From the NCBI GenBank assembly GCA_937891785.1, contig CALAGN010000012.1, forward strand, positions 1-39,001: a stretch of 39,001 nucleotides of DNA, given 5' to 3'. The notes beneath the pieces are model-generated. The model was not told the origin of the DNA. It searched no databases and saw only the letters and a list, made by a program, of their open reading frames with translations. The translations under genes and the position numbers were made by a program. The DNA is from an uncultured Octadecabacter sp. Lineage in GTDB: Bacteria; Pseudomonadota; Alphaproteobacteria; Rhodobacterales; Rhodobacteraceae. How positions within the stretch are numbered: the first letter of the stretch is position 1; every line of letters starts with the position of its first letter. This document shows positions 8,625 to 16,685 of this stretch, one piece after another.

Positions 8625-9300
8625 CCCACTTGGCCTCGTTTGCCTCGATTGCGGCGATCCGTTCGGCGGTTTTCGGATGGCTCATCAACCACGCCGCCTG
8701 TTTGGCCCCGCGTGCACCTGTCAGGGTTTCTAGCTTGTGAAATAATGACTTCTGCGGCGACGTTCCGATGCCGGATTTAACCAACAGGGCGCTGGCATAG
8801 GCATCGGCCTCGTACTCATCCTTGCGCGAAATGCGCGCGGCAAGTAGAGTCATCAGCCCGTTGGCGATGAACGGCCCGACAAATGGCACGAAGCGCCCAA
8901 TCACCATCATCAGTGCAGTGCGCATGGCGTTTTGACCGGAAAAATCAATCATTCGGCGGCGCGCGTGCCCCAGCGCCACATGGCCCAATTCGTGGGCGAT
9001 CACGCTGGCCATTTCCTCGCCCGTAACATCGCCCGCGCGGTATTTGTCGAAAAATCCCCGTGTGATGAAAATGCGCCCGTCAGGTGCCGCCAGCCCGTTG
9101 ACCGGCTCAATCTCGTAGATATGCACTTTGATGCGCACCAGACCAAGCGCTGCCGCCATCTGGTCCATCAGCTTTTTTAGCGCAGGATCGGCCAGTTCAG
9201 TTGACTTGCTGTCCAACTCGCGCGCGGTGCGCCAGACGGAAAATCGATACATCGCAAGGCCATAAAGGACAGCTAAAAGGATAGGGGTGAATTTCAACAT
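8614..9300 (-). CDS. M48-family membrane-anchored zinc metalloprotease
   Basis: The zinc-binding motif HELGH is at 103-107, followed by ALGH, and the third ligand glutamate lies in KDEYEADAYAS (E164). These define peptidase family M48 (HtpX/Ste24 relatives). An N-terminal hydrophobic stretch (about residues 5-18) would anchor it, and a second weak one lies near 130-150. At 228 residues it is shorter than HtpX (about 290) and lacks its multiple helices, so I call only the family. It probably degrades damaged envelope proteins. It is the last gene of a long minus-strand run, 39 bases after DedA. Confidence 0.88.
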   Translation of the reverse strand: MLKFTPILLAVLYGLAMYRFSVWRTARELDSKSTELADPALKKLMDQMAAALGLVRIKVHIYEIEPVNGLAAPDGRIFITRGFFDKYRAGDVTGEEMASVIAHELGHVALGHARRRMIDFSGQNAMRTALMMVIGRFVPFVGPFIANGLMTLLAARISRKDEYEADAYASALLVKSGIGTSPQKSLFHKLETLTGARGAKQAAWLMSHPKTAERIAAIEANEAKWVKP

Positions 9301-9339
9301 GACCTAGATATGGGGCGCCGACCCGCAACAGGCAAGGCG

Positions 9340-9939
9340 CTAAGTGTCGGCAGATTTCCGGCTCACGCGCAGCAACCACCAGCCAATCGCCAAGACAGCG
9401 ACAAATGCTGTGATCAATCCGCTGACATTGCCCAACAGGCTGGCGAGGGCAGAAACATTATCGGCAAAGCCATAGCCCAGCCCGACATAGAGACTGACCC
9501 ATACGATTTCACCAGCCATGCCCCAAATGGCAAATCGAAACCAAGAATAGCGTGACAATCCGCAGACGTAGTTCATGTAAGGTCCAAGCGGGGCCACAAG
9601 CCAGCATGAGAAAAAGATGCTAGGGCCACCGCGACGTTCAAGGAAATCTGCGCTTTTGGCATGCAATGCTGCGCGTTTTGGATTTGCGTGCAACCAGCCA
9701 TCTGCGCGATCGCCCAGTTTGCGCGCAATCCAATACCCGCTGTTGTCGCCCAGAACCGCGCCGGTGAAGGCGGCGCTGGCAACCGCATTCAGGATCAGAT
9801 CCCCGGTTGCGGCAAATCCACCCGATGCGAGCATCAGCAATGACGACGGTACAGGCAACGCAAGGCAGCTAAGGAAGGTGACGATAAACACGACGATGAC
9901 GCCGTAATCCGCGACCAGTGCTAGAACGGCGTCAGTCAT
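9340..9939 (-). CDS. DedA-family membrane protein
   Basis: DedA proteins are inner-membrane proteins of the SNARE-associated/VTT family, linked to lipid scrambling and membrane potential. This 199-residue protein has hydrophobic segments near 10-30, 45-65, 130-155 and 165-190, typical of the family. The characteristic segment reads [21 protein letters not shown]. Family members usually have an arginine where this one has the cysteine of FSCW, so a functionally important basic residue may be missing. The ATG overlaps the stop of the preceding gene (ATGACTGA), so translation is coupled to the one-helix protein upstream. Confidence 0.87.
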   Translation of the reverse strand: MTDAVLALVADYGVIVVFIVTFLSCLALPVPSSLLMLASGGFAATGDLILNAVASAAFTGAVLGDNSGYWIARKLGDRADGWLHANPKRAALHAKSADFLERRGGPSIFFSCWLVAPLGPYMNYVCGLSRYSWFRFAIWGMAGEIVWVSLYVGLGYGFADNVSALASLLGNVSGLITAFVAVLAIGWWLLRVSRKSADT

Positions 9940-10300
9940 TGCGACGCGCGTCCAACTCGGCTCGCCATAGGGCGGCGGCGGTATCGACGCGGGCCTGAAG
10001 ATCGGTCAGCGAGACGCCATTCTCCACCGCGATTCTTTCAAGCGATATCCGGCGCGGCGGGGCATCGGCCACAAAGAACAGGGCAGGGCCAACAACCTCG
10101 CGTGGGATATCGTAGGACATGGCGACGTAACGCGGCGTCATCCACCCCTCAAGCGTCTGATCGCGGTGAACGGGGTCCGTCCAGTAAAGCGTGCTGGTGA
10201 TTGTGCGAAAGGCGAAAAACCCTAGCACCCCAAGCACAATCACAAATGCAATAAGCCCCAGCCGGTGACGTGCCCATAGAAACCGCAGCCGTCCTAGCAT
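9932..10300 (-). CDS. Single-pass membrane protein (122 aa), unknown function
   Basis: I do not recognise the family. The N-terminus is basic ([13 protein letters not shown]), then residues 15-32 ([16 protein letters not shown]) form one membrane helix, placing about 85 residues in the periplasm. That soluble part includes [14 protein letters not shown] and a C-terminal helical, charged tail. Its ATG at 10300 lies inside the stop region of the M24 gene, and its own TGA overlaps the DedA start. The two overlaps make a tightly coupled M24-unknown-DedA set, and pairing with DedA suggests a partner or membrane-linked role. That is inference from context. Confidence 0.75.
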   Translation of the reverse strand: MLGRLRFLWARHRLGLIAFVIVLGVLGFFAFRTITSTLYWTDPVHRDQTLEGWMTPRYVAMSYDIPREVVGPALFFVADAPPRRISLERIAVENGVSLTDLQARVDTAAALWRAELDARRND

Positions 10301-11439
10301 TGCAGCAGCCCCGTGCTGTGGCGCGACAGGCGTTCGCAGCCGGTGTTTGTGACCAAAACCGAATGGCCAATGGTCATGGCAGCACCGCTTTCACTATCCA
10401 TCAGGATCATGTGAAGGAAAAACACCTGTCCGACTTGCATCAGCAATGGATTCCCTTCGTAAAACATCGGGAAATCCACCCATATCGGATTATAAACCGC
10501 GCCCATACCATAACCGCAGGCTTGCAGGCGTGCATGGCTTAACCCGTTGGCATCAAATACTTTTGCATGGGCGGTATAGACATCACCCATCGGCGCTCCT
10601 GGCATGATTGCAGCCTCGCAGGCGATGATCGCGTCTTCACAGGCGGCATGCATGCGCTTGTGTGCGTCGCTGGGCGGGCCGATGATAATCGTGCGCATCA
10701 TCGCAGCGTGATAGCGGGCGTAAGCGCCGGACCATTCAAGTGTCAGCTGGTCGTTTGGATCAAGATGGCGGCGACCGGAGTAATAGCGACACAGCAGCGC
10801 CCCTTCGCCCGATCCGATGATGAATTCGTTGCCAGCGTAATCGCCCCCGCCCTTAAAAACTGCACCCTGCATCGCCGCAAGAATTTCACCTTCAAATGCG
10901 CCGGCGCGGGTGGTCGCAATGGCTGCGTCGAGCGCATCATCCGACAGGGCGGCGGCACGGCGGTGCATCGCAATTTCGGCGGGGGATTTAGATCGGCGAA
11001 GGGTGCGAATCAGATCGCTTGCATCAACCAGTTCAGGGATCGCAGCGCGCAAAAGCTGACCGTTGAAATCTGTCAGGCCCGCGGTTTGGCTTTCAAAGCC
11101 TATTGCGCCGCGCACGCCCAGATCGGTTAGCAGTTTCGCGAGATCACGGGCAGGATCGCAGCCTTCGAATTCGGGCCAGATGTGGATGTGATCATCGGGC
11201 AGGGTCGATGTATAGTGGGCTTGGCGCAGGTCCGGCATGCGCGTCAACAGGTGAATATCGCCGCGCGCCGTCAGGACCATCGCCTGAAACATAGCAAAGC
11301 CGAATGTGTCGTATCCGGTCAGCCAAAGATGGCTTTCAGGTGCAAACATCAGCAAGGCATCAAGCCCCGCGTCGTCCACGGCCTTGGTGGCGCTGGACTG
11401 GCGGGCGGCGAATTCGGGGGTGTCAAAATGTAGGGTCAT
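10294..11439 (-). CDS. M24 (creatinase-fold) hydrolase, metal ligands absent
   Basis: The fold is that of Xaa-Pro peptidase, creatinase and ectoine hydrolase: an N-terminal domain (about 1-130, with [13 protein letters not shown]) and a C-terminal pita-bread domain. The metal-binding Asp, Asp, His, Glu and Glu of true aminopeptidases are not where expected. The first pair position reads [17 protein letters not shown], and the usual HGxG reads CGYGMG. This matches the metal-free creatinase/ectoine-hydrolase branch rather than a damaged peptidase, so the substrate is probably a small amidino or cyclic compound. I use the ATG at 11439 (381 aa) over a TTG at 11475. It is coupled by overlap to the one-helix protein downstream. 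Confidence 0.82.
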   Translation of the reverse strand: MTLHFDTPEFAARQSSATKAVDDAGLDALLMFAPESHLWLTGYDTFGFAMFQAMVLTARGDIHLLTRMPDLRQAHYTSTLPDDHIHIWPEFEGCDPARDLAKLLTDLGVRGAIGFESQTAGLTDFNGQLLRAAIPELVDASDLIRTLRRSKSPAEIAMHRRAAALSDDALDAAIATTRAGAFEGEILAAMQGAVFKGGGDYAGNEFIIGSGEGALLCRYYSGRRHLDPNDQLTLEWSGAYARYHAAMMRTIIIGPPSDAHKRMHAACEDAIIACEAAIMPGAPMGDVYTAHAKVFDANGLSHARLQACGYGMGAVYNPIWVDFPMFYEGNPLLMQVGQVFFLHMILMDSESGAAMTIGHSVLVTNTGCERLSRHSTGLLQC

Positions 11440-11471
11440 GCGGGCGACGGTCGGCGCAAATGCGCGCGGCG

Positions 11472-12099
11472 TCAAGAGTGGTCAGGCAACTGATCCGTGG
11501 CAAGGGCATGAAGGGCGCAATGGGCAGGTACGCCAAGGACGCGGCGCAGGAACTCAGGGTTGGAATAGCCCGTAAGGAATACGGTGAAGTTTTCAACGAT
11601 ACCAATGAGATCCCCGTCATGCTTTACGTGATCGACAGTGTCCTATGGCGCGATATCGCCGCCCTGCAGCACCCGCGCATAGCCCCCCGGACGGGCGGCG
11701 GCCTGAAACATCTTTACGCCTTGGCGATCACCGGTACGGGCGGCGAAGGTGACGCAGGGAATGCGTGGCGCTGGTGATTTGCAGCGTAACATCGCCAATC
11801 ACCAGCGTATCACCAAGGGCCAGATCGGCGCTGGCCAGCCCGTCAATCAACAGATTTTCACCAAAGAACCCCGCAGGAAGCGCGTGATCCAGATGATCCG
11901 CCCACCAGACGCGGTCAGTCTCGCCAAAGATGTAAGCTGCCTGTTCGGGGCCACCGTGGTGCGTGTGATCAACGATCGTATCGCCTGCCAGCCTATTGAG
12001 TCCGACCGTCACACTACCCGCCTGCGGCACTTTGAAATTCCCCGTCGTACCGGATTTCGCGGCGATCGGTTGGGCGGTGCCAATACAGGCCGCCAGCAC
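11472..12099 (-). pseudogene. MOSC-domain protein, broken by a frameshift and a stop codon
   Basis: From a GTG at 12099, just after the VWA stop, the frame reads as a MOSC-domain protein, a family that binds molybdenum cofactor or carries sulphur. Landmarks are LNRLAGDTIVDHTHHGGPEQAAY and GFFGENLLIDG. The frame breaks near 11758-11761, where an extra base changes the expected HPCVTFAAR to HSLRHLRR and leads to a stop. Removing that base restores sensible sequence (PCVTFAARTGDRQGVKMF). That frame then meets TAG at 11643-11645 before continuing (GIVENFTVFLTGYSNPEFLR) to a TGA at 11472. Two separate lesions argue for real decay rather than one sequencing error. The conserved cysteine survives only in the restored frame. 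Confidence 0.8.
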
Positions 12100-12101
12100 T
12101 T

Positions 12102-13289
12102 TCAGCGTCCCAGCACCTTCATACCGCGCGAGATACCTTCCAGCGTCATCGGCACCATCCGGTCGGCACCGAAAATATCGCGGATCATGGCAATGGATTG
12201 GGTATAGGGCCAATGGCGTTCGGGCAGGGGGTTGATCCACATATGCTGTGGCCACTGATCGCGGGCGCGCTCCAGCCAGACCTGCCCCGCCTCGTCGTTC
12301 CAGTGTTCGTTCGCGCCGCCGCGATAGGCGACCTCGTAGGGCGACATACTGGCGTCACCCACAAATATGCATTTATAATCAAAGCCATAGGTGCGCAACA
12401 CCTCCGATGTGGGGATCTTGGCGCTCCAACGGCGGCTGTTGTCGCGCCAGACCCCCTCGTAAAGGCAATTGTGAAAATAGAAGTATTCAAGGTGCTTGAA
12501 TTCAGCCCGTGCGGCGCTGAATAATTCTTCGACCACGCGGATATGCGGATCCATCGACCCGCCGACGTCCAAAAACAACAACACTTTTACCGCATTGCGC
12601 CGCTCGGGGCGGGTTTGCACATCAAGATAGCCGTGCTCAGCGGTGGCGCGGATTGTGCCGTCCAGATCAAGCTCGTCGTGGGCACCGTCGCGCGCCCAGC
12701 TGCGCAACCGTTTCAGTGCCACTTTGATGTTGCGCGTCCCCAGTTCAACGGTGTCATCCAGATTGCGAAATTCGCGCTTGTCCCAGACTTTGACGGCGCG
12801 CTGATGGCGGCTTTCGTCTTGGCCGATGCGCACGCCTTCGGGGTTGTAACCATAGGCCCCGAACGGCGACGTGCCCGCCGTGCCGACCCATTTACTGCCC
12901 CCCTGATGGCGGCCTTTTTGTTCTTTCAGGCGTTCGCGCAGGGTCTCCATCAGCTTTTCAAAGCCGCCAAGTGCTGCGATCTCGGCTTTCTCTTCAGCAC
13001 TTAGATGCTTTTCAGCCAGCTTTTCGAGCCAGTCTTGCGGGAGATCCACGGCGTCCAGCACCTGATCGGCGCTGATGCTTTCTAACCCTGCGAAACTGGT
13101 GGCAAAGGCGCGGTCGAACTTGTCGATGTTACGCTCGTCTTTGACCATGATCGTGCGGGCAAGGTAATAGAACGCCTCTGTGTCATAGGTCACAAGGCCC
13201 GCGCGCACCCCTTCGAGAAAGCCAAGATATTCGCGCAAGGAGACCGGAACGCCGCTGTCTCGCAGGTTTTCGAAAAACGGCAGGAACAT
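12102..13289 (-). CDS. VWA-domain protein of the CoxE-like family
   Basis: CoxE-like proteins carry a C-terminal von Willebrand A domain and work with MoxR-type AAA ATPases in metal insertion or complex assembly. The VWA motif is LDVGGSMDPH at about 240-250, a MIDAS-like D-x-G-x-S metal site. The N-terminal half is helical (VPVSLREYLGFLEGVRAG) and rich in charge. I start at the ATG at 13289 (395 aa); the open frame runs further to 13337 but overlaps the small membrane gene. There is no Shine-Dalgarno, and the start is 4 bases after the previous stop, so translation is probably coupled. Its partner ATPase is likely the MoxR gene at 15219-16058. Confidence 0.88.
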   Translation of the reverse strand: MFLPFFENLRDSGVPVSLREYLGFLEGVRAGLVTYDTEAFYYLARTIMVKDERNIDKFDRAFATSFAGLESISADQVLDAVDLPQDWLEKLAEKHLSAEEKAEIAALGGFEKLMETLRERLKEQKGRHQGGSKWVGTAGTSPFGAYGYNPEGVRIGQDESRHQRAVKVWDKREFRNLDDTVELGTRNIKVALKRLRSWARDGAHDELDLDGTIRATAEHGYLDVQTRPERRNAVKVLLFLDVGGSMDPHIRVVEELFSAARAEFKHLEYFYFHNCLYEGVWRDNSRRWSAKIPTSEVLRTYGFDYKCIFVGDASMSPYEVAYRGGANEHWNDEAGQVWLERARDQWPQHMWINPLPERHWPYTQSIAMIRDIFGADRMVPMTLEGISRGMKVLGR

Positions 13290-13293
13290 TACG

Positions 13294-13464
13294 TCACAGG
13301 TAGCTGCGTTCGATAAACACCAACACGAACAGGCCAATCACACCGCCGATCATCGCAAGGGCCGCGCCCCATTGTGCCATGTCAGCGCGTGTGCCGCCGC
13401 GCCGCTTCGCCATGATCGCCCCTAAAACTGCACCAATGACAATGCCGACAAGAGGGTAGATCAT
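13294..13464 (-). CDS. Two-helix small membrane protein (56 aa), unknown function
   Basis: An ATG at 13464 opens 56 codons: a first hydrophobic helix (IYPLVGIVIGAVLGAIMA), a basic loop (KRRGGTRADMAQW), and a second helix (GAALAMIGGVIGLFVLVFI) before ERSYL. The loop should face the cytoplasm by the positive-inside rule. It sits between the DUF2927 lipoprotein gene (12 bases) and the VWA gene (4 bases), with which its stop is nearly continuous, so it is almost surely translated. I do not recognise a family. A role in the VWA/MoxR module is inference from position only. Confidence 0.75.
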   Translation of the reverse strand: MIYPLVGIVIGAVLGAIMAKRRGGTRADMAQWGAALAMIGGVIGLFVLVFIERSYL

Positions 13465-13475
13465 GAGGTTCAGCC

Positions 13476-14840
13476 TTATTTTGTAGGGTTCAGCCCTGCG
13501 ATTTCACGCTGGCGTGCCCTGACGTTGCTATCAGAGCCAAATCCGTAGCGTGCCCATGCAAGACTGTCCAGTCGCACGGCTTCGGCTTCACTATAACGGC
13601 CCGTCATTTCAAGGGCTTCGGCGTGAAACATCATCAGCGTGGCCAGGAGGGCGGCGTTCTGATGAGCGGACGCCACAGGAATGGCATCGTCGACGATTTG
13701 CAGAACGCTTTGGGCGTCGCCGGCCGCGAGAGCAAAAGCGGCGATTTGCACGGCAACATGTGCGGCATGGATTTGGGTTTGTTGGCTGCGGCCATAGGCG
13801 TTTTGCGCCTGCTGGAAAGATGCGAGCGCCAGTTCGGGATCGTTGTCGACCTGCAAGCGCCCATAGGCATAATGGGCAAATCCATTGCGTACGCCTTCCC
13901 AGCGGAACGTTTGGGCAAGGTTAATCGCCTCCTGGGCGGCCTGACGGCGTCGATTCGGGGAAGCACTGCTGGACAGTGCGGTTTCCATCGCATCAATCCA
14001 AGTGCGGGTCGTGTTATTGTACGGCGCGGCGGGGCCAGTTTGCCCTGCCGGGTTCAAACGGGCAAGAATAGCCGGAAGGCGCGCGGCCACTTCGCCGCGG
14101 GTCATGCCATTGTGAAATTCGTCTGCGTAATAGGCGCGCAAGACCAGCATATCGAACCCAGTCAGGACCGCATGGATGTTGTCATCATTAAAGACGCTAT
14201 CGGGCAGGCGATAAAGATCGTTCAGCGGGCCAAGTGCCTGCGCAATTTCTTCGTGTAGGCAGTCGCGAACTTCTTGTGGAGCGACATCGGCGGGCACAAA
14301 GACGGCGGCGCGGTCACGACGTTCCAGCGTGGTCCAATCGACCTGCGTGGTGCGGCGCACGGCCTTGAATTCTTCCCATGACGATATGCGTGGCACAACG
14401 AAACAGGCGGCGCGTGGGACCGCGCGTTGCAATTCGTCGCGCGGCACGGCCTCGATGGTGATCGACGCGTCGGGCGCGCCGGTCAAAAAAATGTCGATCC
14501 CCGCTTCGCTGCGAAGACGCCCCAAAAGGCTGCGCAAATCGGGCACAAGGCTACTTGGAACCGCGCCAGTCACGCGGACCGATATCGGCCCATCAAAGCG
14601 CGTCATCACGGTGATCGGTCGCCCGCTTTCCATGCGGAATGACAGATCAAGGAAATCTTGGGCAATCGTGGCATTGGCCCTGCTTGGACCCGGCGGGCGG
14701 GCACTCGCAAAGCTGCGCATCGGCGGCAGCGTATCTGCCATGGCAAGCGCGCGCGCGGCGGGCTCAGATTGCGGCACAGGCGTGCATCCCGTCATCAATG
14801 CAACGGAAATGGCAATAAACCTGCGTGTTATTGGGTTCAT
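13476..14840 (-). CDS. DUF2927-type lipoprotein
   Basis: The protein begins MNPITRRFIAISVALMTGCT, with a lipobox MTGC and lipidation at C19. The core (about 70-300) resembles DUF2927, a proteobacterial domain of unknown function, with features such as CLHEEIAQALGPLNDLY and the HNGMTRGEVAARLPAI segment. The EE and H could be metal ligands, but this is not established. The C-terminal 150 residues are alpha-helical with TPR-like spacing (AYGRLQVDNDPELALASF). I choose the ATG at 14840 (454 aa) because GAGGGTGG precedes it and the signal peptide begins there; the frame is open to 14909. It opens the dense run of genes that includes the VWA protein. Confidence 0.82.
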   Translation of the reverse strand: MNPITRRFIAISVALMTGCTPVPQSEPAARALAMADTLPPMRSFASARPPGPSRANATIAQDFLDLSFRMESGRPITVMTRFDGPISVRVTGAVPSSLVPDLRSLLGRLRSEAGIDIFLTGAPDASITIEAVPRDELQRAVPRAACFVVPRISSWEEFKAVRRTTQVDWTTLERRDRAAVFVPADVAPQEVRDCLHEEIAQALGPLNDLYRLPDSVFNDDNIHAVLTGFDMLVLRAYYADEFHNGMTRGEVAARLPAILARLNPAGQTGPAAPYNNTTRTWIDAMETALSSSASPNRRRQAAQEAINLAQTFRWEGVRNGFAHYAYGRLQVDNDPELALASFQQAQNAYGRSQQTQIHAAHVAVQIAAFALAAGDAQSVLQIVDDAIPVASAHQNAALLATLMMFHAEALEMTGRYSEAEAVRLDSLAWARYGFGSDSNVRARQREIAGLNPTK

Positions 14841-15218
14841 AACCCACCCTCGTAAAAACAGAGACACTGCCCGAACCTGCGGGGAGAATCGGTTTCTAAA
14901 TCGGTCCACAGCCCAGATGGCCCTGCCAATACGGCGGCCATCATCGAGCAGTTCACAACCGGCATTTTTGCCTTGGTCAAGCCGGATCTCCTCAAATCAC
15001 AGTCCAAATTTGCCTGTGGACTGCGGCCCGTTTAGGGACACAATGGGGCATTCCCATGACTATTCGCAGTCAACGCCATAAGGCGCAGGTACCCCGCTTG
15101 AAGCACGCGAGAAGTGCAGCTCTAACATGGGTTTGGCGTTAAGCGTGGCCGGAAAGTCTCAGTCTTTTCTGGCCATTAGGGGATGAGCGAGCGCGAACCG
15201 CAAGATGTGGTGTGGTGG
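14841..15218. other. Intergenic stretch between MoxR and DUF2927 genes
   Basis: About 380 bases with no convincing gene on either strand. It must hold the promoter of the DUF2927-VWA run if that is not read from the MoxR gene. I see two hairpins: a 7-base stem at 15000-15023 (CAGTCCA/TGGACTG) and a stronger one at 15146-15175. I recognise no known RNA family. Confidence 0.5.
15146..15175 (-). terminator. Hairpin 44 bases after MoxR stop, possible terminator
   Basis: The arms begin TGGCC and end GGCCA and extend inward through GGAAAG against CTTTTC, about 11 pairs with two G-U, around a loop of 8 bases. On the minus strand it follows the MoxR stop, but no T-run follows the hairpin, so it may be a factor-assisted terminator or an RNA-stabilising structure. 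Confidence 0.35.
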
Positions 15219-16058
15219 TTAACGCTGCCCCCGCGCCATAAACGCCAGCCGCTCGAACAGATGCACGTCCTGTTCGTTCTTGAGCAGCGCGCCGTGCAGT
15301 TTGGGCAGTGCACTCGCGCCGTCGCGTTTCAGGTCTTCGGCCGTCAAATCCTCGGCCAAAAGCAGCTTTAGCCAGTCCAGAACTTCGGATGTGGATGGCT
15401 TTTTCTTTAGCCCCGTTTGTTCGCGGACCTCGTAGAATTGCGTCAGCGCGGTTGTTAGCAGCGCCTCTTTTATGCCGGGGTAGTGGACGTCGACGATGGC
15501 CCGCATCGTGTCCATGTCGGGAAAGCGGATGTAGTGAAAGAAACAGCGGCGCAGAAATGCATCGGGCAGTTCTTTTTCATTATTTGAGGTGATAATCACA
15601 ATCGGGCGCTGCACCGCACGCACGGTCTCGCCGGTTTCGTAGACGTGAAATTCCATCCTGTCGAGTTCTTGCAGTAGGTCATTTGGAAACTCGATATCGG
15701 CCTTGTCGATTTCATCAATCAACAGCACCACGCGGCCCGTCGCGGCAAAGGCCTGCCAAAGCTTGCCCTGCTTGATGTAGTTGCCAACGTCGTTGACCCG
15801 TTCGTCGCCCAGCTGGCTGTCGCGCAAGCGGCTGACGGCGTCATATTCATATAAACCCTGTTGCGCGCGGGTGGTCGATTTGATGTGCCATTCGATCATC
15901 GGCAGGCCCAATGCGGCGCTGACCTGACGCGCAAGTTCGGTTTTGCCGGTTCCCGGCTCGCCTTTGACCAGCAAGGGGCGCTCAAGCGTTACTGCGGCAT
16001 TCACCGCGATGGTTAAATCGTCAGTAGCCACATAGCTGTCAGTTCCGGTGAATCGCAT
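15219..16058 (-). CDS. MoxR-family AAA+ ATPase
   Basis: MoxR ATPases act as chaperones that load cofactors or assemble complexes together with VWA-domain partners. Walker A is GEPGTGKT at 33-40, Walker B is LLIDEID at about 112-118, and sensor 1 is ITSNNEKELPDAFLRRC. The 279 residues match the short CoxD-like members. The C-terminal lid helices are present. The partner VWA gene lies about 1.9 kb downstream on the same strand, separated by a 378-base gap and two small genes, which is looser than the usual adjacency. The ATG at 16058 gives the expected N-terminus. Confidence 0.92.
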   Translation of the reverse strand: MRFTGTDSYVATDDLTIAVNAAVTLERPLLVKGEPGTGKTELARQVSAALGLPMIEWHIKSTTRAQQGLYEYDAVSRLRDSQLGDERVNDVGNYIKQGKLWQAFAATGRVVLLIDEIDKADIEFPNDLLQELDRMEFHVYETGETVRAVQRPIVIITSNNEKELPDAFLRRCFFHYIRFPDMDTMRAIVDVHYPGIKEALLTTALTQFYEVREQTGLKKKPSTSEVLDWLKLLLAEDLTAEDLKRDGASALPKLHGALLKNEQDVHLFERLAFMARGQR

Positions 16059-16248
16059 AAAACCTTGACCTTTTCGTCAGTTAATCGCCAGACAAGATAA
16101 CATTCCACCTCCTCTGTTCAAGCGCGATCATTTTGCGCCCAAAGGGGGTGACACGGCGACGGCAAGAGAGTAAAGCATCGCGAAAGGAGGGCACCTGTTG
16201 GCAATTTCCAAGACGCAAGACGGGCCTGACCTGAACAAGGGAGCAGAT

Positions 16249-16671
16249 ATGAAAGCCGAAGTGTTCCTGCCGGACAACTATAGTCCCGCCGAAGACGAAC
16301 CATTCATGAACGATCGTCAGACGGAGTATTTCCGTCGCAAGCTGCTCGCTTGGAAGTCCGACATCATGGAAGACAGCCGTGACACGGTTCAGGGGATGAA
16401 AGATCAGACCCGCAACATTCCCGATGTTGCCGACCGTGCGTCCGAAGAAACTGACCGCGCGCTCGAATTGCGCACCCGCGACCGCGAGCGCAAGCTGGTC
16501 GCCAAGATCGATTCCGCCCTGCGTCGAATCGCCGAGGGCGAATACGGCTATTGCGAACGCACTGGCGAGCCGATCAGCCTTAAGCGCCTCGATGCACGCC
16601 CGATCGCGACGATGAGCCTTGAGGCGCAAGAGAGTCACGAGCGTCGCGAAAAGGTTCACCGCGACGATTAG
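16249..16671 (+). CDS. dksA: RNA polymerase-binding transcription factor DksA
   Basis: DksA binds the RNA polymerase secondary channel and, with ppGpp, redirects transcription in the stringent response. The coiled coil spans about 20-95. The tip has DVADRASEE, with D62 and A64 matching E. coli D74 and A76, which are needed for function. The zinc-finger region keeps its frame (YGYCERTGEPIS...ARPIATMSLEAQ), but only C102 remains; the other three cysteine positions are T105, S123 and A126. A similar single-cysteine DksA is known from Rhodobacter sphaeroides (RSP2654). The start at 16249 follows AAGGGAG; the frame is open to 16198. 140 residues. Confidence 0.93.
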   Translation: MKAEVFLPDNYSPAEDEPFMNDRQTEYFRRKLLAWKSDIMEDSRDTVQGMKDQTRNIPDVADRASEETDRALELRTRDRERKLVAKIDSALRRIAEGEYGYCERTGEPISLKRLDARPIATMSLEAQESHERREKVHRDD

Positions 16672-16685
16672 ACGGGACGGAAAAA

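Noticed and set aside
10294-11439. DMSP lyase DddP
   Set aside because: DddP is also an M24-fold protein of roseobacters, but its characteristic sequence and metal ligands are not present here.
15000-15023. Seven-base hairpin in the MoxR-DUF2927 gap as a terminator
   Set aside because: Short stem, 10-base loop and no T-run; likely chance.
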